Part shown: positions 42,439 to 52,770 of the stretch, piece by piece
Numbering within the stretch: position 1 is the stretch's first letter
Layout of the letters: each line of letters begins with the position of its first letter
Assembly: GCF_003001995.1 (NCBI RefSeq)
Contig: NZ_PVNB01000024.1
Span: forward strand, 1 to 61,193
Source: Orenia metallireducens
GTDB lineage: Bacteria > Bacillota > Halanaerobiia > Halobacteroidales > Halobacteroidaceae
Length of the DNA stretch: 61,193 bases
Reading direction: 5' to 3'
Made by a program: the position numbers and the translations under genes
The notes under the pieces: generated by a model
Databases searched by the model: none
Told to the model about the DNA's origin: nothing
The model's input: only the letters and a program-made list of their open reading frames with translations

Positions 42439-44595
42439 ATGGCTTTAGAGCAATTATTAGCAAAAATAAGCAGTTATACTGAAAATCCGAATATCGAGCT
42501 AGTTAAGAAGGCCTATTACTTTGCTAAAGATGCCCATGAAGGTCAATATAGAGTTTCTGGTGAACCTTTTGTTAGTCATCCTTTACAGGTAGCTAAAATA
42601 ATGGCAGAATTGGAGCTGGACGTAATTTCGATTACTGCTGCTATCTTACATGATGTAGTTGAAGACACTGAAGTAACAGCAGAAGAATTAAGAGAAGAGT
42701 TTGGTCCAGAGGTAGAGTTGCTAGTTAATGGTGTGACAAAGCTAAGTAAGATAGATTTTAAATCTCGTGAAGAGCATCAAGCTGAGAGCTTGCGCAAGAT
42801 GTTCTTGGCTATGGCTAAGGATATTAGAGTAATCTTAATTAAATTAGCTGATCGACTCCATAATATGAGAACATTAAAGTATCTACCCCAAGAGAAGCAG
42901 ATTATAAAAGCTACTGAAACCCTGGAAATTTATGCTCCTTTAGCTCATAGATTAGGAATCTCCCATGTAAAATGGGAGCTAGAAGATTTAAGCTTTAGAT
43001 ATCTAGAGCCAGATCATTATTATGAATTGGCCAAAAAAGTAGCTAAAAATAGAGCAGAGAGGGAAGCTTATATCGAAAATGTTATATCTACTTTAAATGG
43101 CAAGCTAGAAGAGGTAGATATTGAAGCCGACCTTTATGGTAGACCAAAGCATCTGTACAGTATCTATCAGAAGATGATTAAGTATGGAAAAGAGTTTAAA
43201 GAGATATATGATTTGACTGCTTTACGGGTAATAGTTACTTCTGTTAAGGAATGCTATCAGGTCTTAGGGATTATCCATGAGTTGTGGAATCCAATGCCAG
43301 GTAGAATTAAGGATTATGTAGCAATGCCAAAATCTAATATGTATCAATCCCTTCATACAACAGTAATTGGTCCTAAAGGGGAGCCTTTGGAGATCCAAAT
43401 TAGAACTTGGGAGATGCACCGTACTGCTGAATATGGTATCGCTGCCCACTGGCGTTATAAGGAAGGTAATAAGAAGGATGAAGATTTTGAAAGAAAGATC
43501 TCTTGGTTACGCCAATTATTAGAATGGCAGAAGGATTTAAATGATGCCAAAGAGTTTATGGAGAACTTGAAGATAGATCTTTTTGAAGATGAGGTCTTTG
43601 TCTTTACCCCTAAAGGTGATGTAGTTTCTCTTCCTTATGGGGCTAGTCCTGTAGATTTTGCATATAATATTCATACTGATATAGGTCATACTTGTGTTGG
43701 GGCTAAGGTTAATGGGAAGATTATTCCTCTAGAATATCGCTTGAAAAATGGTGATATTGTAGAGATATTGACCTCTAATAATAGTGGTCCTAGCCGTGAT
43801 TGGCTTAATTTTGTTAAGACCTCTCGAGCTAAAAGCAAGATTAAGCATTGGTTTAAGGAGCAACGCAAAGAAGAGGCAAGTATTAAGGGCAAAGAGATGC
43901 TAGAATCAAAATTGAAGAAAGAGAACTTTACCTTAAAAGAAGCAGAGAAGACTAAAAAGCTTGAAGAGATAGCTAAGAAGTTAGGGGTTGCTAATGTTGA
44001 AGGTCTTTATGCAGGGATTGGCTATAATAAGTTCTCAGTCTCTCAGGTGGTTAAGAGACTAATTCCACCAGAAAAGAAGGACTGTCCAGAATATGAACTT
44101 GATAAATTAAGAAAGAAGAGAATTATCAAAAGAAAGCGACAGAACAAAGGGATTAAAGTTAAAGGGATGGATGGTCTCTTAGTTAGAATCTCTAAATGCT
44201 GTAATCCAGTTCCTGGTGATGATATAGTTGGTTATATTACTCGAGGTCGTGGAGTATCGGTTCATAGAGGAGATTGCCCTAACCTTAAGAATTTAGAGGA
44301 GACTGAAGAAGAGAGAATTGTAGATGTAGAGTGGTATGTAGACCAGCAGACTTCTTATGAGGTTGAGTTGAAGATTGAAGCTTGGAATAAGCAATCACTA
44401 TTAAATGATGTAACTACTGTCATTTCAGAAGCTAAAGTGAATATAACATCAATTAATGCCCGTACTACTAAGAATCTGCTAGCCTATATTAACCTCTCTT
44501 TAGAGATAAGTAGCTTAGAGCATATGAAGGATATTATTCGTAAATTAGAAGATATTGATGGAGTATTGAATGTACAACGGGCAAATCCTGCTTGA
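42439..44595 (+). CDS. relA: Bifunctional (p)ppGpp synthetase/hydrolase RelA/SpoT
   Basis: 718 aa: HD hydrolase domain (HPLQVAKIMAEL, ILHDVVEDT at about 47-72), synthetase (LYSIYQKMIKYG to YQSLHTTVIGP, about 238-312), TGS (about 390-450, VFVFTPKGDVVSLPYGASP), a helical / zinc-finger-like region with CCNPVPGDD, and a C-terminal ACT domain. It makes and breaks the stringent-response alarmone. Both catalytic halves look intact. GGAGC lies before the ATG. Confidence 0.95.
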   Translation: MALEQLLAKISSYTENPNIELVKKAYYFAKDAHEGQYRVSGEPFVSHPLQVAKIMAELELDVISITAAILHDVVEDTEVTAEELREEFGPEVELLVNGVTKLSKIDFKSREEHQAESLRKMFLAMAKDIRVILIKLADRLHNMRTLKYLPQEKQIIKATETLEIYAPLAHRLGISHVKWELEDLSFRYLEPDHYYELAKKVAKNRAEREAYIENVISTLNGKLEEVDIEADLYGRPKHLYSIYQKMIKYGKEFKEIYDLTALRVIVTSVKECYQVLGIIHELWNPMPGRIKDYVAMPKSNMYQSLHTTVIGPKGEPLEIQIRTWEMHRTAEYGIAAHWRYKEGNKKDEDFERKISWLRQLLEWQKDLNDAKEFMENLKIDLFEDEVFVFTPKGDVVSLPYGASPVDFAYNIHTDIGHTCVGAKVNGKIIPLEYRLKNGDIVEILTSNNSGPSRDWLNFVKTSRAKSKIKHWFKEQRKEEASIKGKEMLESKLKKENFTLKEAEKTKKLEEIAKKLGVANVEGLYAGIGYNKFSVSQVVKRLIPPEKKDCPEYELDKLRKKRIIKRKRQNKGIKVKGMDGLLVRISKCCNPVPGDDIVGYITRGRGVSVHRGDCPNLKNLEETEEERIVDVEWYVDQQTSYEVELKIEAWNKQSLLNDVTTVISEAKVNITSINARTTKNLLAYINLSLEISSLEHMKDIIRKLEDIDGVLNVQRANPA

Positions 44596-44613
44596 CTATA
44601 AGGAGGATGATAA

Positions 44614-45063
44614 ATGAGAGTAATCTTACAGCGGGTAATTTCTAGTGATGTTGAGGTTGAAGCTAAGAAGGTAGGAGAGATCAAGAAAGGTTTACTTATT
44701 CTCTTGGGAATAGGAGAAGATGATGATATAGATGATATTAACTATCTAGTAGATAAGATAGTTAACTTAAGAATCTTCTCTGACCAAGATGGCAGGATGA
44801 ATCTATCTGCTTTAGATATAGGTGCAGAGCTGTTGGTTGTTTCTCAATTCACTTTATATGGTGATTGTCGTAAGGGGAGAAGACCTAGTTTTGATTTAGC
44901 GGCCTCACCAAAAGAGGCAGAGAAGCTTTATGAAGAATTCCTTTCTTATATAAAAAACTGTGGGTTGAAGGTAGAGACTGGTGAATTTAAAACCCATATG
45001 AAGGTTACTTTAATTAATGATGGTCCTGTTACTATTCTATTAGATAGTAAGAAAGATTTTTGA
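44614..45063 (+). CDS. dtd: D-aminoacyl-tRNA deacylase
   Basis: 149 aa: MRVILQRV start, catalytic SQFTLYGDCRKGRRP (about 77-91) and NDGPVTILLDS (cross-subunit Gly-Pro, near C-terminus). It removes D-amino acids from mischarged tRNA. It follows relA by 18 nt with AGGAGGA before the ATG. Confidence 0.95.
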   Translation: MRVILQRVISSDVEVEAKKVGEIKKGLLILLGIGEDDDIDDINYLVDKIVNLRIFSDQDGRMNLSALDIGAELLVVSQFTLYGDCRKGRRPSFDLAASPKEAEKLYEEFLSYIKNCGLKVETGEFKTHMKVTLINDGPVTILLDSKKDF

Positions 45064-45087
45064 TTTTAAGGAGGAACGAGTAGGGAG

Positions 45088-45711
45088 ATGTTTATTAAGA
45101 GATTATCTGTAGGAGCATTGAGTGTTAATTGTTATGTTGTTGCTGATGAAGGTAGTAAAGAAGCGGTAGTGATAGACCCTGGTTCACAAGCTCAAGATAT
45201 TTTAAAGGTGATTGATGACAATGATTTAAAGGTCAAATATGTGATCAATACCCATGGACATAATGATCATATTGCTGCTAATCCTCAATTATTGGAGGAA
45301 ACTGGTGCTGAGTTGTTGATTCATCAGGATGATGCTGAGTTTTTACAGAACTCTGAGTTGAACCTATCCTTTTTTATAGGTGAGATGGGTCAGCAGTTGG
45401 AGTGCCCTAAGGCTGATAGATTGTTAGCAGATGGTGAAGAGATAGAGTGTGGTAGTTTAGTCTTTTCGGTAATTCATACTCCAGGTCATACACCAGGTAG
45501 TATCTGTTTAAAGTTGGATGATACCTTATTTACAGGGGATACCATCTTTGCTAGAGGAGTTGGTAGAACCGACTTTCCAATGGGTTCTTACTCTGCTTTA
45601 AGAGACTCTATAGCTAAAATATTAGATTTTGAAGAAGACTTAAAGATATGCCCTGGTCATGGCCCAGAGAGTACTTTAAATCGTGCTAGAAGTGAAAACT
45701 CATATATATAG
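45088..45711 (+). CDS. MBL-fold hydrolase, glyoxalase II-like (YqgX type)
   Basis: 207 aa: zinc motif NTHGHNDHIAAN (about 54-65), HTPGHTPGSIC, LFTGDTIF and CPGHGPEST. This is the short glyoxalase-II-like form (no C-terminal domain), usually beside dtd/relA in clostridia. It hydrolyses thioesters such as S-lactoyl conjugates or has a related role. AAGGAGGA lies before the ATG. Confidence 0.85.
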   Translation: MFIKRLSVGALSVNCYVVADEGSKEAVVIDPGSQAQDILKVIDDNDLKVKYVINTHGHNDHIAANPQLLEETGAELLIHQDDAEFLQNSELNLSFFIGEMGQQLECPKADRLLADGEEIECGSLVFSVIHTPGHTPGSICLKLDDTLFTGDTIFARGVGRTDFPMGSYSALRDSIAKILDFEEDLKICPGHGPESTLNRARSENSYI

Positions 45712-45713
45712 TA

Positions 45714-45758
45714 ATAAATTGCTATTGGCTATTAGCTATCAGCTAGTAGCTAATTTAT
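45714..45758. repeat. GCTATTAGCTA-word hairpin between the MBL gene and hemZ
   Basis: ATAAATT/AATTTAT outside and TTAGCTA/TAGCTAA inside, with words GCTATTGGCTATTAGCTATC. It starts right after the stop codon. Same wording as the cores at 10.9 and 47.4 kb. Confidence 0.55.
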
Positions 45759-45777
45759 ACTAGAGAGGATTTTTACT

Positions 45778-47268
45778 ATGAAAGTAAACCTAGATATAGG
45801 ACCAAAATATTATCAATCAGTTAAAAGTACATTAGAGGTATTGTTGCCAGAAGTAGATTTTTATCATACAGAAGAAGTAGTAGAGGGAGTAACAGTTATT
45901 GGTGAATTGGATACTTCTGAGGGAATTGAGGTTAATAGCTATTTGCAAGATGGGAGCTTCTTAAAGGATAATATCAAGGATAAGGAGATTTTATCTGATA
46001 TCTATAGTGAAGAGGATTTTACCAAGAGGGTTAAAGAGCGGCTTAAATTAAGCCTTTATAGATTATTAACTAAATATTTAAAGCAGAAGATGAGCCCTTG
46101 GGGGATTTTAATCGGGGTACGCCCAACTAAGATTGGGCATTATTTATTGGATAGAGGATTTGATTACCCAACAATCGATAATTACTTGGAAGATATCTAT
46201 GGTGTTGCTAAGGAAAAAAGAAAGTTACTACTAGATGTGATTAAGCTAGAACGCAACTATCTTCCTAATCAAGAGAAGGCTAAGAATAAAGTAAATATCT
46301 ATGTAGGAATCCCCTTCTGTCCAACTAGATGTAATTATTGTTCCTTTGCTTCTTACCCTATCAAGAGTAATCAAAGGTATATGCCTGATTTTCTAAAAGC
46401 TCTCTACTATGAGATAGAAGAGGTGGGGAAAGTAGTCAATGGGCTAGGATTAGAGGTAGATACTCTTTATCTTGGAGGAGGAACTCCAACTGTCTTATCT
46501 GCTGAAGAGTTAGATAAGTTACTAAGTTTATTGAAGATATACTTTGTACACCCTAAATTAAGAGAGTTTACAGTTGAGGCAGGTAGAGCTGATACTATTA
46601 ATAGAGCTAAGCTAAAACTTTTAAAAGATTATGGGGTAGAAAGAATAAGTATCAATCCCCAAACTATGAATCAAGTAACTTTAGATGAGATTGGACGTCG
46701 CCATAGTGTTGAAGAGGTAATAGAAGCTTTTAATGAAGCTAGAGAGATTGGTTTTAAAAATATCAATATGGATATTATTATTGGGCTTCCTAATGAAGAT
46801 CTATCTGATGTTGAGCACACCTTAGATGAGATTGAGAAGCTTAAGCCTGATAGTTTCACTGTACATACCTTAGCAATTAAACGTGCTTCTCGCTTAAAAA
46901 AGAATCTAGCTGATAACGATTTATCTTCTGCTAGAGAAGTAGAGAAGATGATACAGCTAACAGAAGAGCTAGCAGAAAAATTAGGATTAATACCTTATTA
47001 TATGTATAGGCAGAAGCATATTTTAGGTAATTTAGAGAATGTGGGATATGCTAGGTCTGGAGAGGAATCTATTTATAATATTATCATGATGGAAGAGCGA
47101 GAGACGGTAATTGGACTTGGGGGAGGAGCAATAACTAAATTGGTTAATCCTAAGGACTGGTCTTTAGAGAGGTTATATAACCCTAAATTTCCTGAACAAT
47201 ATAGTAGTGAGATTGAAGAAAGAGCGATTGAAAAAATAAGTAAATTAAAGAAATTTTACACTAAGTAG
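45778..47268 (+). CDS. hemZ: Coproporphyrinogen III oxidase-like radical SAM enzyme HemZ
   Basis: 496 aa, the length of HemZ. A ~170-residue N-terminal domain precedes the radical SAM core with CPTRCNYC (CxxxCxxC, about 182-189), LYLGGGTPT (SAM) and FTVEAGRAD. It probably serves oxygen-independent heme/porphyrin synthesis, though HemZ substrates are not fully settled. The ATG follows AGAGAGG. Confidence 0.85.
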   Translation: MKVNLDIGPKYYQSVKSTLEVLLPEVDFYHTEEVVEGVTVIGELDTSEGIEVNSYLQDGSFLKDNIKDKEILSDIYSEEDFTKRVKERLKLSLYRLLTKYLKQKMSPWGILIGVRPTKIGHYLLDRGFDYPTIDNYLEDIYGVAKEKRKLLLDVIKLERNYLPNQEKAKNKVNIYVGIPFCPTRCNYCSFASYPIKSNQRYMPDFLKALYYEIEEVGKVVNGLGLEVDTLYLGGGTPTVLSAEELDKLLSLLKIYFVHPKLREFTVEAGRADTINRAKLKLLKDYGVERISINPQTMNQVTLDEIGRRHSVEEVIEAFNEAREIGFKNINMDIIIGLPNEDLSDVEHTLDEIEKLKPDSFTVHTLAIKRASRLKKNLADNDLSSAREVEKMIQLTEELAEKLGLIPYYMYRQKHILGNLENVGYARSGEESIYNIIMMEERETVIGLGGGAITKLVNPKDWSLERLYNPKFPEQYSSEIEERAIEKISKLKKFYTK

Positions 47269-47388
47269 GTGCTAGTTCTGTCTAGTTATACCACAAACAT
47301 CTTCTTAAGGTTGAATTATCTTCTTTATCAAAATAGCTGAAATTGACATCTTAACTTTGATACGTTACAATATAACTTAGTTGTCTGA

Positions 47389-47460
47389 TTTTAAGGTTTT
47401 TATTATTAGCCTATCTATAAGAATTTAAGGCTATGAGCTATAAGCTATAGGCTACAGTTT
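47389..47460. repeat. Degenerate intergenic repeat with TAGCCTAT word core
   Basis: TTTTAAGGTTTTTATT (47389-47404), the linker seen in other copies, borders arms TAGCCTAT (47407-47414) and ATAGGCTA (47447-47454) with words GAGCTATAAGCTATAGGC. The outer frame is not clear. It lies in a 347-nt gap in which I see nothing else firm. Confidence 0.45.
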
Positions 47461-47615
47461 ATCCGATACCTAGTGCCTCTAAAGTGCTCACTTCTATTAA
47501 GTAAGTTCTAAAGAGATACTGTGGTTATGGATAAGTTTCAAAGTCACTCTGAAACTAAGAACTCACCTTATGGTAAAGCTTTTAATTAAATATATAGAGG
47601 GAGGAAAATAGAATT

Positions 47616-49175
47616 ATGATGGATTTATTAAGAAAGCATACAAAAGCTATAATTTATGTAGTAGTAGTTGCCTTTGTTGCAACAGGTGCATTGGTTTATT
47701 TGAATACTCCAGGAACAAAAAGTGGGGCTCAACAAGAGGCTTATGCTCAAAGGTTCGATAAAGCTGTAGCAACTGTAAATGGTGAAGAGATACCATATCA
47801 AGAATATGCTTATCAATTACAAGGTTATTTACGCCAATACCAAAATCAGATTGCTCCAAATCAAGTTGTAGGGTTAAAGGCTAATATCTTGGACAATATA
47901 ATTAATCAAAAGTTAATTCTTCAAGAAGCTAAGAAGAATGATATTAAGCCAGAGATTACTGATGAGGATGTTCAAGCTCAATTAGATCAGGTGATCGATT
48001 ATTATGCTTCTTCTAAAGAAGAGTTTGAAGAGATTATTAAGAAGAATGGACAAACAATTGAAGATGTAAAGAATACTATTAGAGAGAATATGGCTACTCA
48101 AAAGAGAATTGAAGCAATGTTAGATTCAGTAAAGGATAATATAGAGGTAACTGATCAAGAGATTGCAAAGCAATATGAAGAGGTTACTGCAAGCCATATC
48201 TTAATTAAGACTGATGATAAAGAAGATGCAGAAGCAAAAGCTAAGGCTGAAGAAGTATTAGCAAAAGCTAAATCTGGGGAAGATTTTGCTAAATTAGCTA
48301 AAGAGTATTCAGAAGGTCCATCTTCTTCTAGAGGTGGAAATTTAGGTTCTTTCACTCGTGGTAGAATGGTTAAGCCTTTTGAAGAAGCTGCATTCTCCAT
48401 GGAAGTTGGAGAGATTAGTGATTTAGTTAAGACAGAGTTTGGTTATCATATTATTAAGGTAACTGATAAGAAAGAAGCTACTGGTAAAGAGTTTGAAGAG
48501 AAGAAAGAAGAAATAAAAGAAAAATTAGTAGCTCAAAAAGAGAAGGAAGCCGTTAATAACTGGTTAGAAGAAGTTAGAGATAATGCTAAGATTGTAATTG
48601 AAGACAAAGAGATTAAGGCCTTTGATGCAGCAAGAAATGGTAATCTTGAAACAGCAATTAATAACTATAAAGCTGCTATTGCCAATAATCAAGGAGCATA
48701 CTATCTATATCACAATTTAGCTCAAATTTACCAGATGAATGGAAATCAAGAAGAGGCAATTTCAACTTATCAAGAGGCAATTGAAAATTATCCTGAACAA
48801 GTTGATTTCTATGTGAGCTTAGCTGATTTATATACAAAGGATGAGAAATTTGATAAAGCTATTGAAGTTTATCAAACTGGATTGTCTAATAATGAAGATA
48901 ATGCTGAGTTACACTTATCATTAGGTGATGCTTATAGAAAGCAAGATAATAATGAAAAAGCACTTGAAGAGTATGAAACTTTCTCCAAGCTAGCTGGTGA
49001 TGATCTCATGGCTCAATATAGATTAGCAAATATCTATAGCCAAATGGGTCTTGAGGATAAAGCCAAAGCTCAGATGGATAAGGTAAAAGAGATTCAAAGT
49101 AAGCAGCAAGAAGCAGCAAAACAAGAAAGAGAAGAGTCAAAAAAAGAAGAAACTAAAGAAGAGAGTGCAGAGTAA
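47616..49175 (+). CDS. Membrane-anchored PpiC-type prolyl isomerase with TPR repeats
   Basis: 519 aa with an N-terminal membrane segment (about 10-28), a SurA-N-like helical chaperone region (about 45-185), a parvulin domain (about 190-290: ASHILIKTDDKEDA, YSEGPSSSRGGNLGSF, FGYHIIKV), then about four TPR units (about 335-480: AINNYKAAIAN, YYLYHNLAQIYQMNG). A charged KE-rich tail closes it. It should fold secreted or outer-membrane proteins in the periplasm; TPR fusion suggests partner binding. A terminator follows. Confidence 0.85.
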   Translation: MMDLLRKHTKAIIYVVVVAFVATGALVYLNTPGTKSGAQQEAYAQRFDKAVATVNGEEIPYQEYAYQLQGYLRQYQNQIAPNQVVGLKANILDNIINQKLILQEAKKNDIKPEITDEDVQAQLDQVIDYYASSKEEFEEIIKKNGQTIEDVKNTIRENMATQKRIEAMLDSVKDNIEVTDQEIAKQYEEVTASHILIKTDDKEDAEAKAKAEEVLAKAKSGEDFAKLAKEYSEGPSSSRGGNLGSFTRGRMVKPFEEAAFSMEVGEISDLVKTEFGYHIIKVTDKKEATGKEFEEKKEEIKEKLVAQKEKEAVNNWLEEVRDNAKIVIEDKEIKAFDAARNGNLETAINNYKAAIANNQGAYYLYHNLAQIYQMNGNQEEAISTYQEAIENYPEQVDFYVSLADLYTKDEKFDKAIEVYQTGLSNNEDNAELHLSLGDAYRKQDNNEKALEEYETFSKLAGDDLMAQYRLANIYSQMGLEDKAKAQMDKVKEIQSKQQEAAKQEREESKKEETKEESAE

Positions 49176-49181
49176 CTTTTA

Positions 49182-49211
49182 AGTAGGGGCGTAATTTATT
49201 ACGCCCCTACT
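49182..49211 (+). terminator. Terminator-like hairpin before hisS
   Basis: AGTAGGGGCGTAAT and ATTACGCCCCTACT form a perfect 14-bp stem with a 2-nt loop. GC-rich, followed by an A/T tract. Confidence 0.7.
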
Positions 49212-49254
49212 ACTAAATTTTATGTACTGTTTTCAATATTTTAGGAGGGATAGA

Positions 49255-50517
49255 ATGGGTATTACAGCCCCAAGGGGAACTAAGGATATATTCCCTGAAG
49301 ATACAGTCAAGTGGCAGTATCTAGAAAATTTAACAAAGAAGATATTCAGCAGTTATAACTATAAAGAGATTAGAACACCAATCTTTGAAGAGACTGCATT
49401 GTTTCAAAGGGGAATTGGAGAGACTACTGATATTGTAGAGAAGGAGATGTATACCTTTGAAGATAAGGGTGGTAGAAGTATCACTTTACGTCCAGAGGGA
49501 ACGGCTTCTGTAGTCAGAGCTTTTTTAGAGAATAAGATTTATGGACAAGCTCAACCAACTAAGTATTTTTACATAGGTTCAATGTTCAGATATGAAAGAC
49601 CACAAGCTGGTCGTTATAGAGAGTTTCATCAATTAGGAGCAGAGGTCTTAGGGGCAGATAATCCAGCAATAGATGCTGAAATTATCTCTTTAGGTATTCA
49701 CTTATTAGAAGAGTTAGGTTTAAAGGATTTAGAGCTACACTTAAATAGTGTTGGCTGTCCTAAGTGTCGGAAGGTATATAGAGAGAAGTTGATGGAATAC
49801 TTTAAACCATATCTTGAAGATTTATGCTCTGACTGTCAAGACCGTTATGAGAGAAATCCTTTACGTATCCTAGACTGTAAAGCAGATAGAGATAAAGAGT
49901 TTATGTCAACAGCACCTAAGATTTATGAAGAGTTATGTGAAGAGTGTGAAACACATTTTGCTAATGTTAAGAAGCATCTGGATTTATTAGGGATCGATTA
50001 TATCCTTGATGCTAATTTAGTAAGAGGGCTAGATTATTATACTAAAACAGCCTTTGAAGTAATTTATAAAGGGTTGGGTGCTCAAGATACTATCTTTGGT
50101 GGAGGTCGCTATGATGGATTAGCCCAAGAGGTTGGTGGTAAGGATATCCCAGGTATAGGATTTGCCATGGGAATGGAGAGAATCTTGCTAACTATAGAAG
50201 AGCAAGGCATTGAGCTACCAATAGATGATAGTATAGATTTATTTATTACAACTATCGGTGAGAGGGCAGAGGAGGAAGCTTTTAAGTATTTAGCTAAGCT
50301 GCGTAAAGCTGATTTAAAGGTAGAGATGGATTATTTAGGTAGAAGTGTCAAGAGTCAAATGAAGACTGCCGATAGAAATAATGCTAATTATAGTATTATC
50401 CTAGGTGAAGATGAGTTGGATAAGGGTGTAGCTACTATTAGAAATATGAAATCTGGGGAACAGGTAGAGATTAAATTAGAGAATCTAGTTGAAGAGATGA
50501 CAAAGCGTATAGACTAA
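49255..50517 (+). CDS. hisS: Histidyl-tRNA synthetase
   Basis: 420 aa from the ATG at 49255 (AGGAGGGA 6 nt upstream); the open frame from 49222 has no such site. Class II motifs: MFRYERPQAGRYREFHQ (motif 2), LVRGLDYYTKTAFEV and GGGRYDGLAQEVGG, GIGFAMGMERI (motif 3), then a C-terminal anticodon domain. It precedes aspS by 18 nt, the common firmicute pair. No T-box leader was seen. Confidence 0.95.
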   Translation: MGITAPRGTKDIFPEDTVKWQYLENLTKKIFSSYNYKEIRTPIFEETALFQRGIGETTDIVEKEMYTFEDKGGRSITLRPEGTASVVRAFLENKIYGQAQPTKYFYIGSMFRYERPQAGRYREFHQLGAEVLGADNPAIDAEIISLGIHLLEELGLKDLELHLNSVGCPKCRKVYREKLMEYFKPYLEDLCSDCQDRYERNPLRILDCKADRDKEFMSTAPKIYEELCEECETHFANVKKHLDLLGIDYILDANLVRGLDYYTKTAFEVIYKGLGAQDTIFGGGRYDGLAQEVGGKDIPGIGFAMGMERILLTIEEQGIELPIDDSIDLFITTIGERAEEEAFKYLAKLRKADLKVEMDYLGRSVKSQMKTADRNNANYSIILGEDELDKGVATIRNMKSGEQVEIKLENLVEEMTKRID

Positions 50518-50535
50518 TTGGGAGGTAATTGAAAG

Positions 50536-52317
50536 ATGAAAGGATTAAAGAGAAGCTGCTATTGTGGTGATGTGAGAAGAGAGCATGTAGGAGAAAAGAT
50601 AACTCTAATGGGGTGGGTTAACCGTAGAAGAGACCATGGAGGAGTAATCTTTATAGATTTAAGGGACAGATTTGGGTTGGTACAGGTAGTATTCAGTCCA
50701 GAAGTATCTGAAGAGATGTTTGAAATTGCTGATGAGTTGAGAAAAGAGTTTGTTATAGCTATTAAGGGAGAGGTTATTGCTAGACCTGAAGGGATGGTTA
50801 ATGAAGATTTAGCAACTGGAGCAATTGAGATTTATGCTGAAGAATTACATATCTTAGATAGAGCTCAGACTCCTCCAATTCAAGTTGAGGATGATATCAA
50901 CTCTAGTGAGGAGATGCGATTAAAGTATAGATATTTAGATTTAAGAAGAAAGCCGATGCAAGATAATATCATCTTACGCCATAAGGTCAAGCAAGCTGTT
51001 AGAAATTATTTAGATAATAAGGACTTTTTAGATATTGAGACACCAATGTTGACTAAGAGTACTCCAGAGGGTGCAAGAGACTTCTTGGTACCAAGTCGTG
51101 TCAACAAAGGTCAGTTTTTTGCTTTACCTCAATCTCCACAGCTATTTAAGCAGTTATTGATGGTATCAGGTTTAGAGAGATATTATCAGATAGTTCGCTG
51201 CTTTAGAGACGAAGATTTAAGAGCAGACCGTCAACCAGAATTTACTCAAATCGATATAGAGATGTCATTTATGAGCCAAGAAGAGATTATGGACTTAATT
51301 GAAGGTATGATTCAAGAGGTATTTAAAATTGCTGGATTTGAGGCTCCAACGGAATTTCCGCACATGAGCTACCATGAAGCTATGGATCGTTTTGGAAGTG
51401 ATAGACCAGATATCCGCTTTGGTTTAGAATTAATCGATGTATCTGATGCAGTTAAGGATGCAGAGTTTAAAGTCTTTAGTGGTACCATTGCTAAAGGTGG
51501 ACAGGTTAAAGGTATCAATGTCAAAGGTGGAGTTGATTTTTCTCGTAAGGATATCGATGAATTAACTGACTTTGCTGGAATTTATGGTGCTAAAGGTCTT
51601 GCTTGGATGAAGATCAAAGAGGATGGAGTACAATCTCCAATAGCTAAGTTTTTGGCTGAGAATGAATTGAATAGTATGCTAGATGCTATGGGGGCTGAGA
51701 CAGGGGACTTATTGTTATTTGTAGCAGATACTCCAAAGGTGGTAGCAGCTTCTTTGGGTAACTTAAGATTGAAGATTGGAAAAGATTTGGGTCTAATTGA
51801 CCAAGATGAGTTTAACTTTGTCTGGATAACTGACTTCCCATTATTAGAGTGGGATGAAGAAGCTAAGAGGTATGTTGCTTTACATCATCCATTCACTATG
51901 CCTAAAGAAGAGGATATCGACTTATTAGATAAGGACAATGCTGGTAAGGTGCTTTCTCAAGCCTACGACTTGGTATTAAATGGTATTGAGATTGGTGGAG
52001 GAAGTATCAGGATTAATAATAGTAAATTACAGTCTAAAATCTTTAATCTATTGAATATGGATGAAGAAGAGATTGAAGAGAAGTTTGGTTTCTTATTAGA
52101 GGCCTTCCAATATGGTGCTCCACCACATGGAGGAATTGCTTTTGGACTTGATAGATTGGTAATGTTACTTGGGGGATTAGAGACTATTCGTGATGTGATC
52201 CCATTCCCTAAAACTCAAAGGGCTACCTGCCTATTGACAGAAGCACCATCAATGGTAGCAGAAGCTCAATTAGAAGAGCTTGGTATAGAGGTAGAAGAAC
52301 AGATAGAGATAGACTAA
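50536..52317 (+). CDS. aspS: Aspartyl-tRNA synthetase
   Basis: 593 aa of the bacterial type: N-terminal OB-fold ([19 protein letters not shown]), YRYLDLRR, class II motif 2 ([17 protein letters not shown]), the GAD insertion (about 290-420) and motif 3 ([15 protein letters not shown]). GGGAGG lies before the ATG. It is the last gene before the 6S RNA. Confidence 0.95.
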   Translation: MKGLKRSCYCGDVRREHVGEKITLMGWVNRRRDHGGVIFIDLRDRFGLVQVVFSPEVSEEMFEIADELRKEFVIAIKGEVIARPEGMVNEDLATGAIEIYAEELHILDRAQTPPIQVEDDINSSEEMRLKYRYLDLRRKPMQDNIILRHKVKQAVRNYLDNKDFLDIETPMLTKSTPEGARDFLVPSRVNKGQFFALPQSPQLFKQLLMVSGLERYYQIVRCFRDEDLRADRQPEFTQIDIEMSFMSQEEIMDLIEGMIQEVFKIAGFEAPTEFPHMSYHEAMDRFGSDRPDIRFGLELIDVSDAVKDAEFKVFSGTIAKGGQVKGINVKGGVDFSRKDIDELTDFAGIYGAKGLAWMKIKEDGVQSPIAKFLAENELNSMLDAMGAETGDLLLFVADTPKVVAASLGNLRLKIGKDLGLIDQDEFNFVWITDFPLLEWDEEAKRYVALHHPFTMPKEEDIDLLDKDNAGKVLSQAYDLVLNGIEIGGGSIRINNSKLQSKIFNLLNMDEEEIEEKFGFLLEAFQYGAPPHGGIAFGLDRLVMLLGGLETIRDVIPFPKTQRATCLLTEAPSMVAEAQLEELGIEVEEQIEID

Positions 52318-52404
52318 GTTGTATTTATTGGAGGTTGTTCTGCTTAACTATAAGTTAACGTAAGGTTAAAAATAAATTTTCCATAAATTATCAAGCAATT
52401 TCAC

Positions 52405-52433
52405 TTGCGATAAATATTAAAGTATGTTATTAT
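52405..52433 (+). promoter_or_regulatory. Candidate promoter of the 6S RNA gene
   Basis: TTGCGA (52405-52410), a 17-nt spacer and TATTAT (52428-52433). It would start about 50 nt before the 6S closing stem, so a 5' trimmed precursor or a second, closer promoter (TAATAT near 52480) is needed. Confidence 0.5.
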
Positions 52434-52488
52434 CTTAATAGAGTTAAGGAAAGGCATAAAAGAACGACATACAAAAACTTAATATAAA

Positions 52489-52666
52489 TGTCCTGCGGTG
52501 TGCGAGATCGGATTAATATTTTGCCCAACACTATATTATAAGGGAGCCTGGACTTCATCTGGGGCGTACAAGCCTCCAACTAGAGAGGAAGTACAAAGCA
52601 GATGGGAGGGCACCCACTTTGAAGCCAAGAGCAAAATACAAAATCTAGTACGGCACTGCGGGACAA
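52489..52666 (+). ncRNA. ssrS: 6S RNA
   Basis: The ends TGTCCTGCGGTGT (52489-52501) and CACTGCGGGACA (about 52654-52665) pair over 13 bp with a few G-U pairs. Between them lie TTGCCCAACACTAT, GGAGCCTGGAC, GGGGCGTAC and AAGCCTCCAACTAGAGAGG, matching the conserved arms and bubble of firmicute 6S RNA. The length (~178 nt) fits. 6S RNA binds sigma-A RNA polymerase in stationary phase. A terminator follows at once. A 77-codon frame through it is not credible. Alternative: another structured RNA, less likely. Confidence 0.8.
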
Positions 52667-52672
52667 TTTTTT

Positions 52673-52704
52673 ATCTAGCTGAAATGCTAGATTTTTTTAT
52701 TTTT
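52673..52704 (+). terminator. Terminator of the 6S RNA
   Basis: ATCTAGC (52673-52679), loop TGAAAT, GCTAGAT (52686-52692), then a long T tract. Confidence 0.85.
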
Positions 52705-52770
52705 TGCAATAAGATAAAACTATTAAGTTGATAAAGAGTAGTTTATATATTTTTTATATAGTAGAAGCAA

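Noticed and set aside
52498-52731. 77-codon open frame through the 6S RNA
   Set aside because: It lies over a structured RNA with paired ends and a terminator, has no ribosome site and no protein-like composition.
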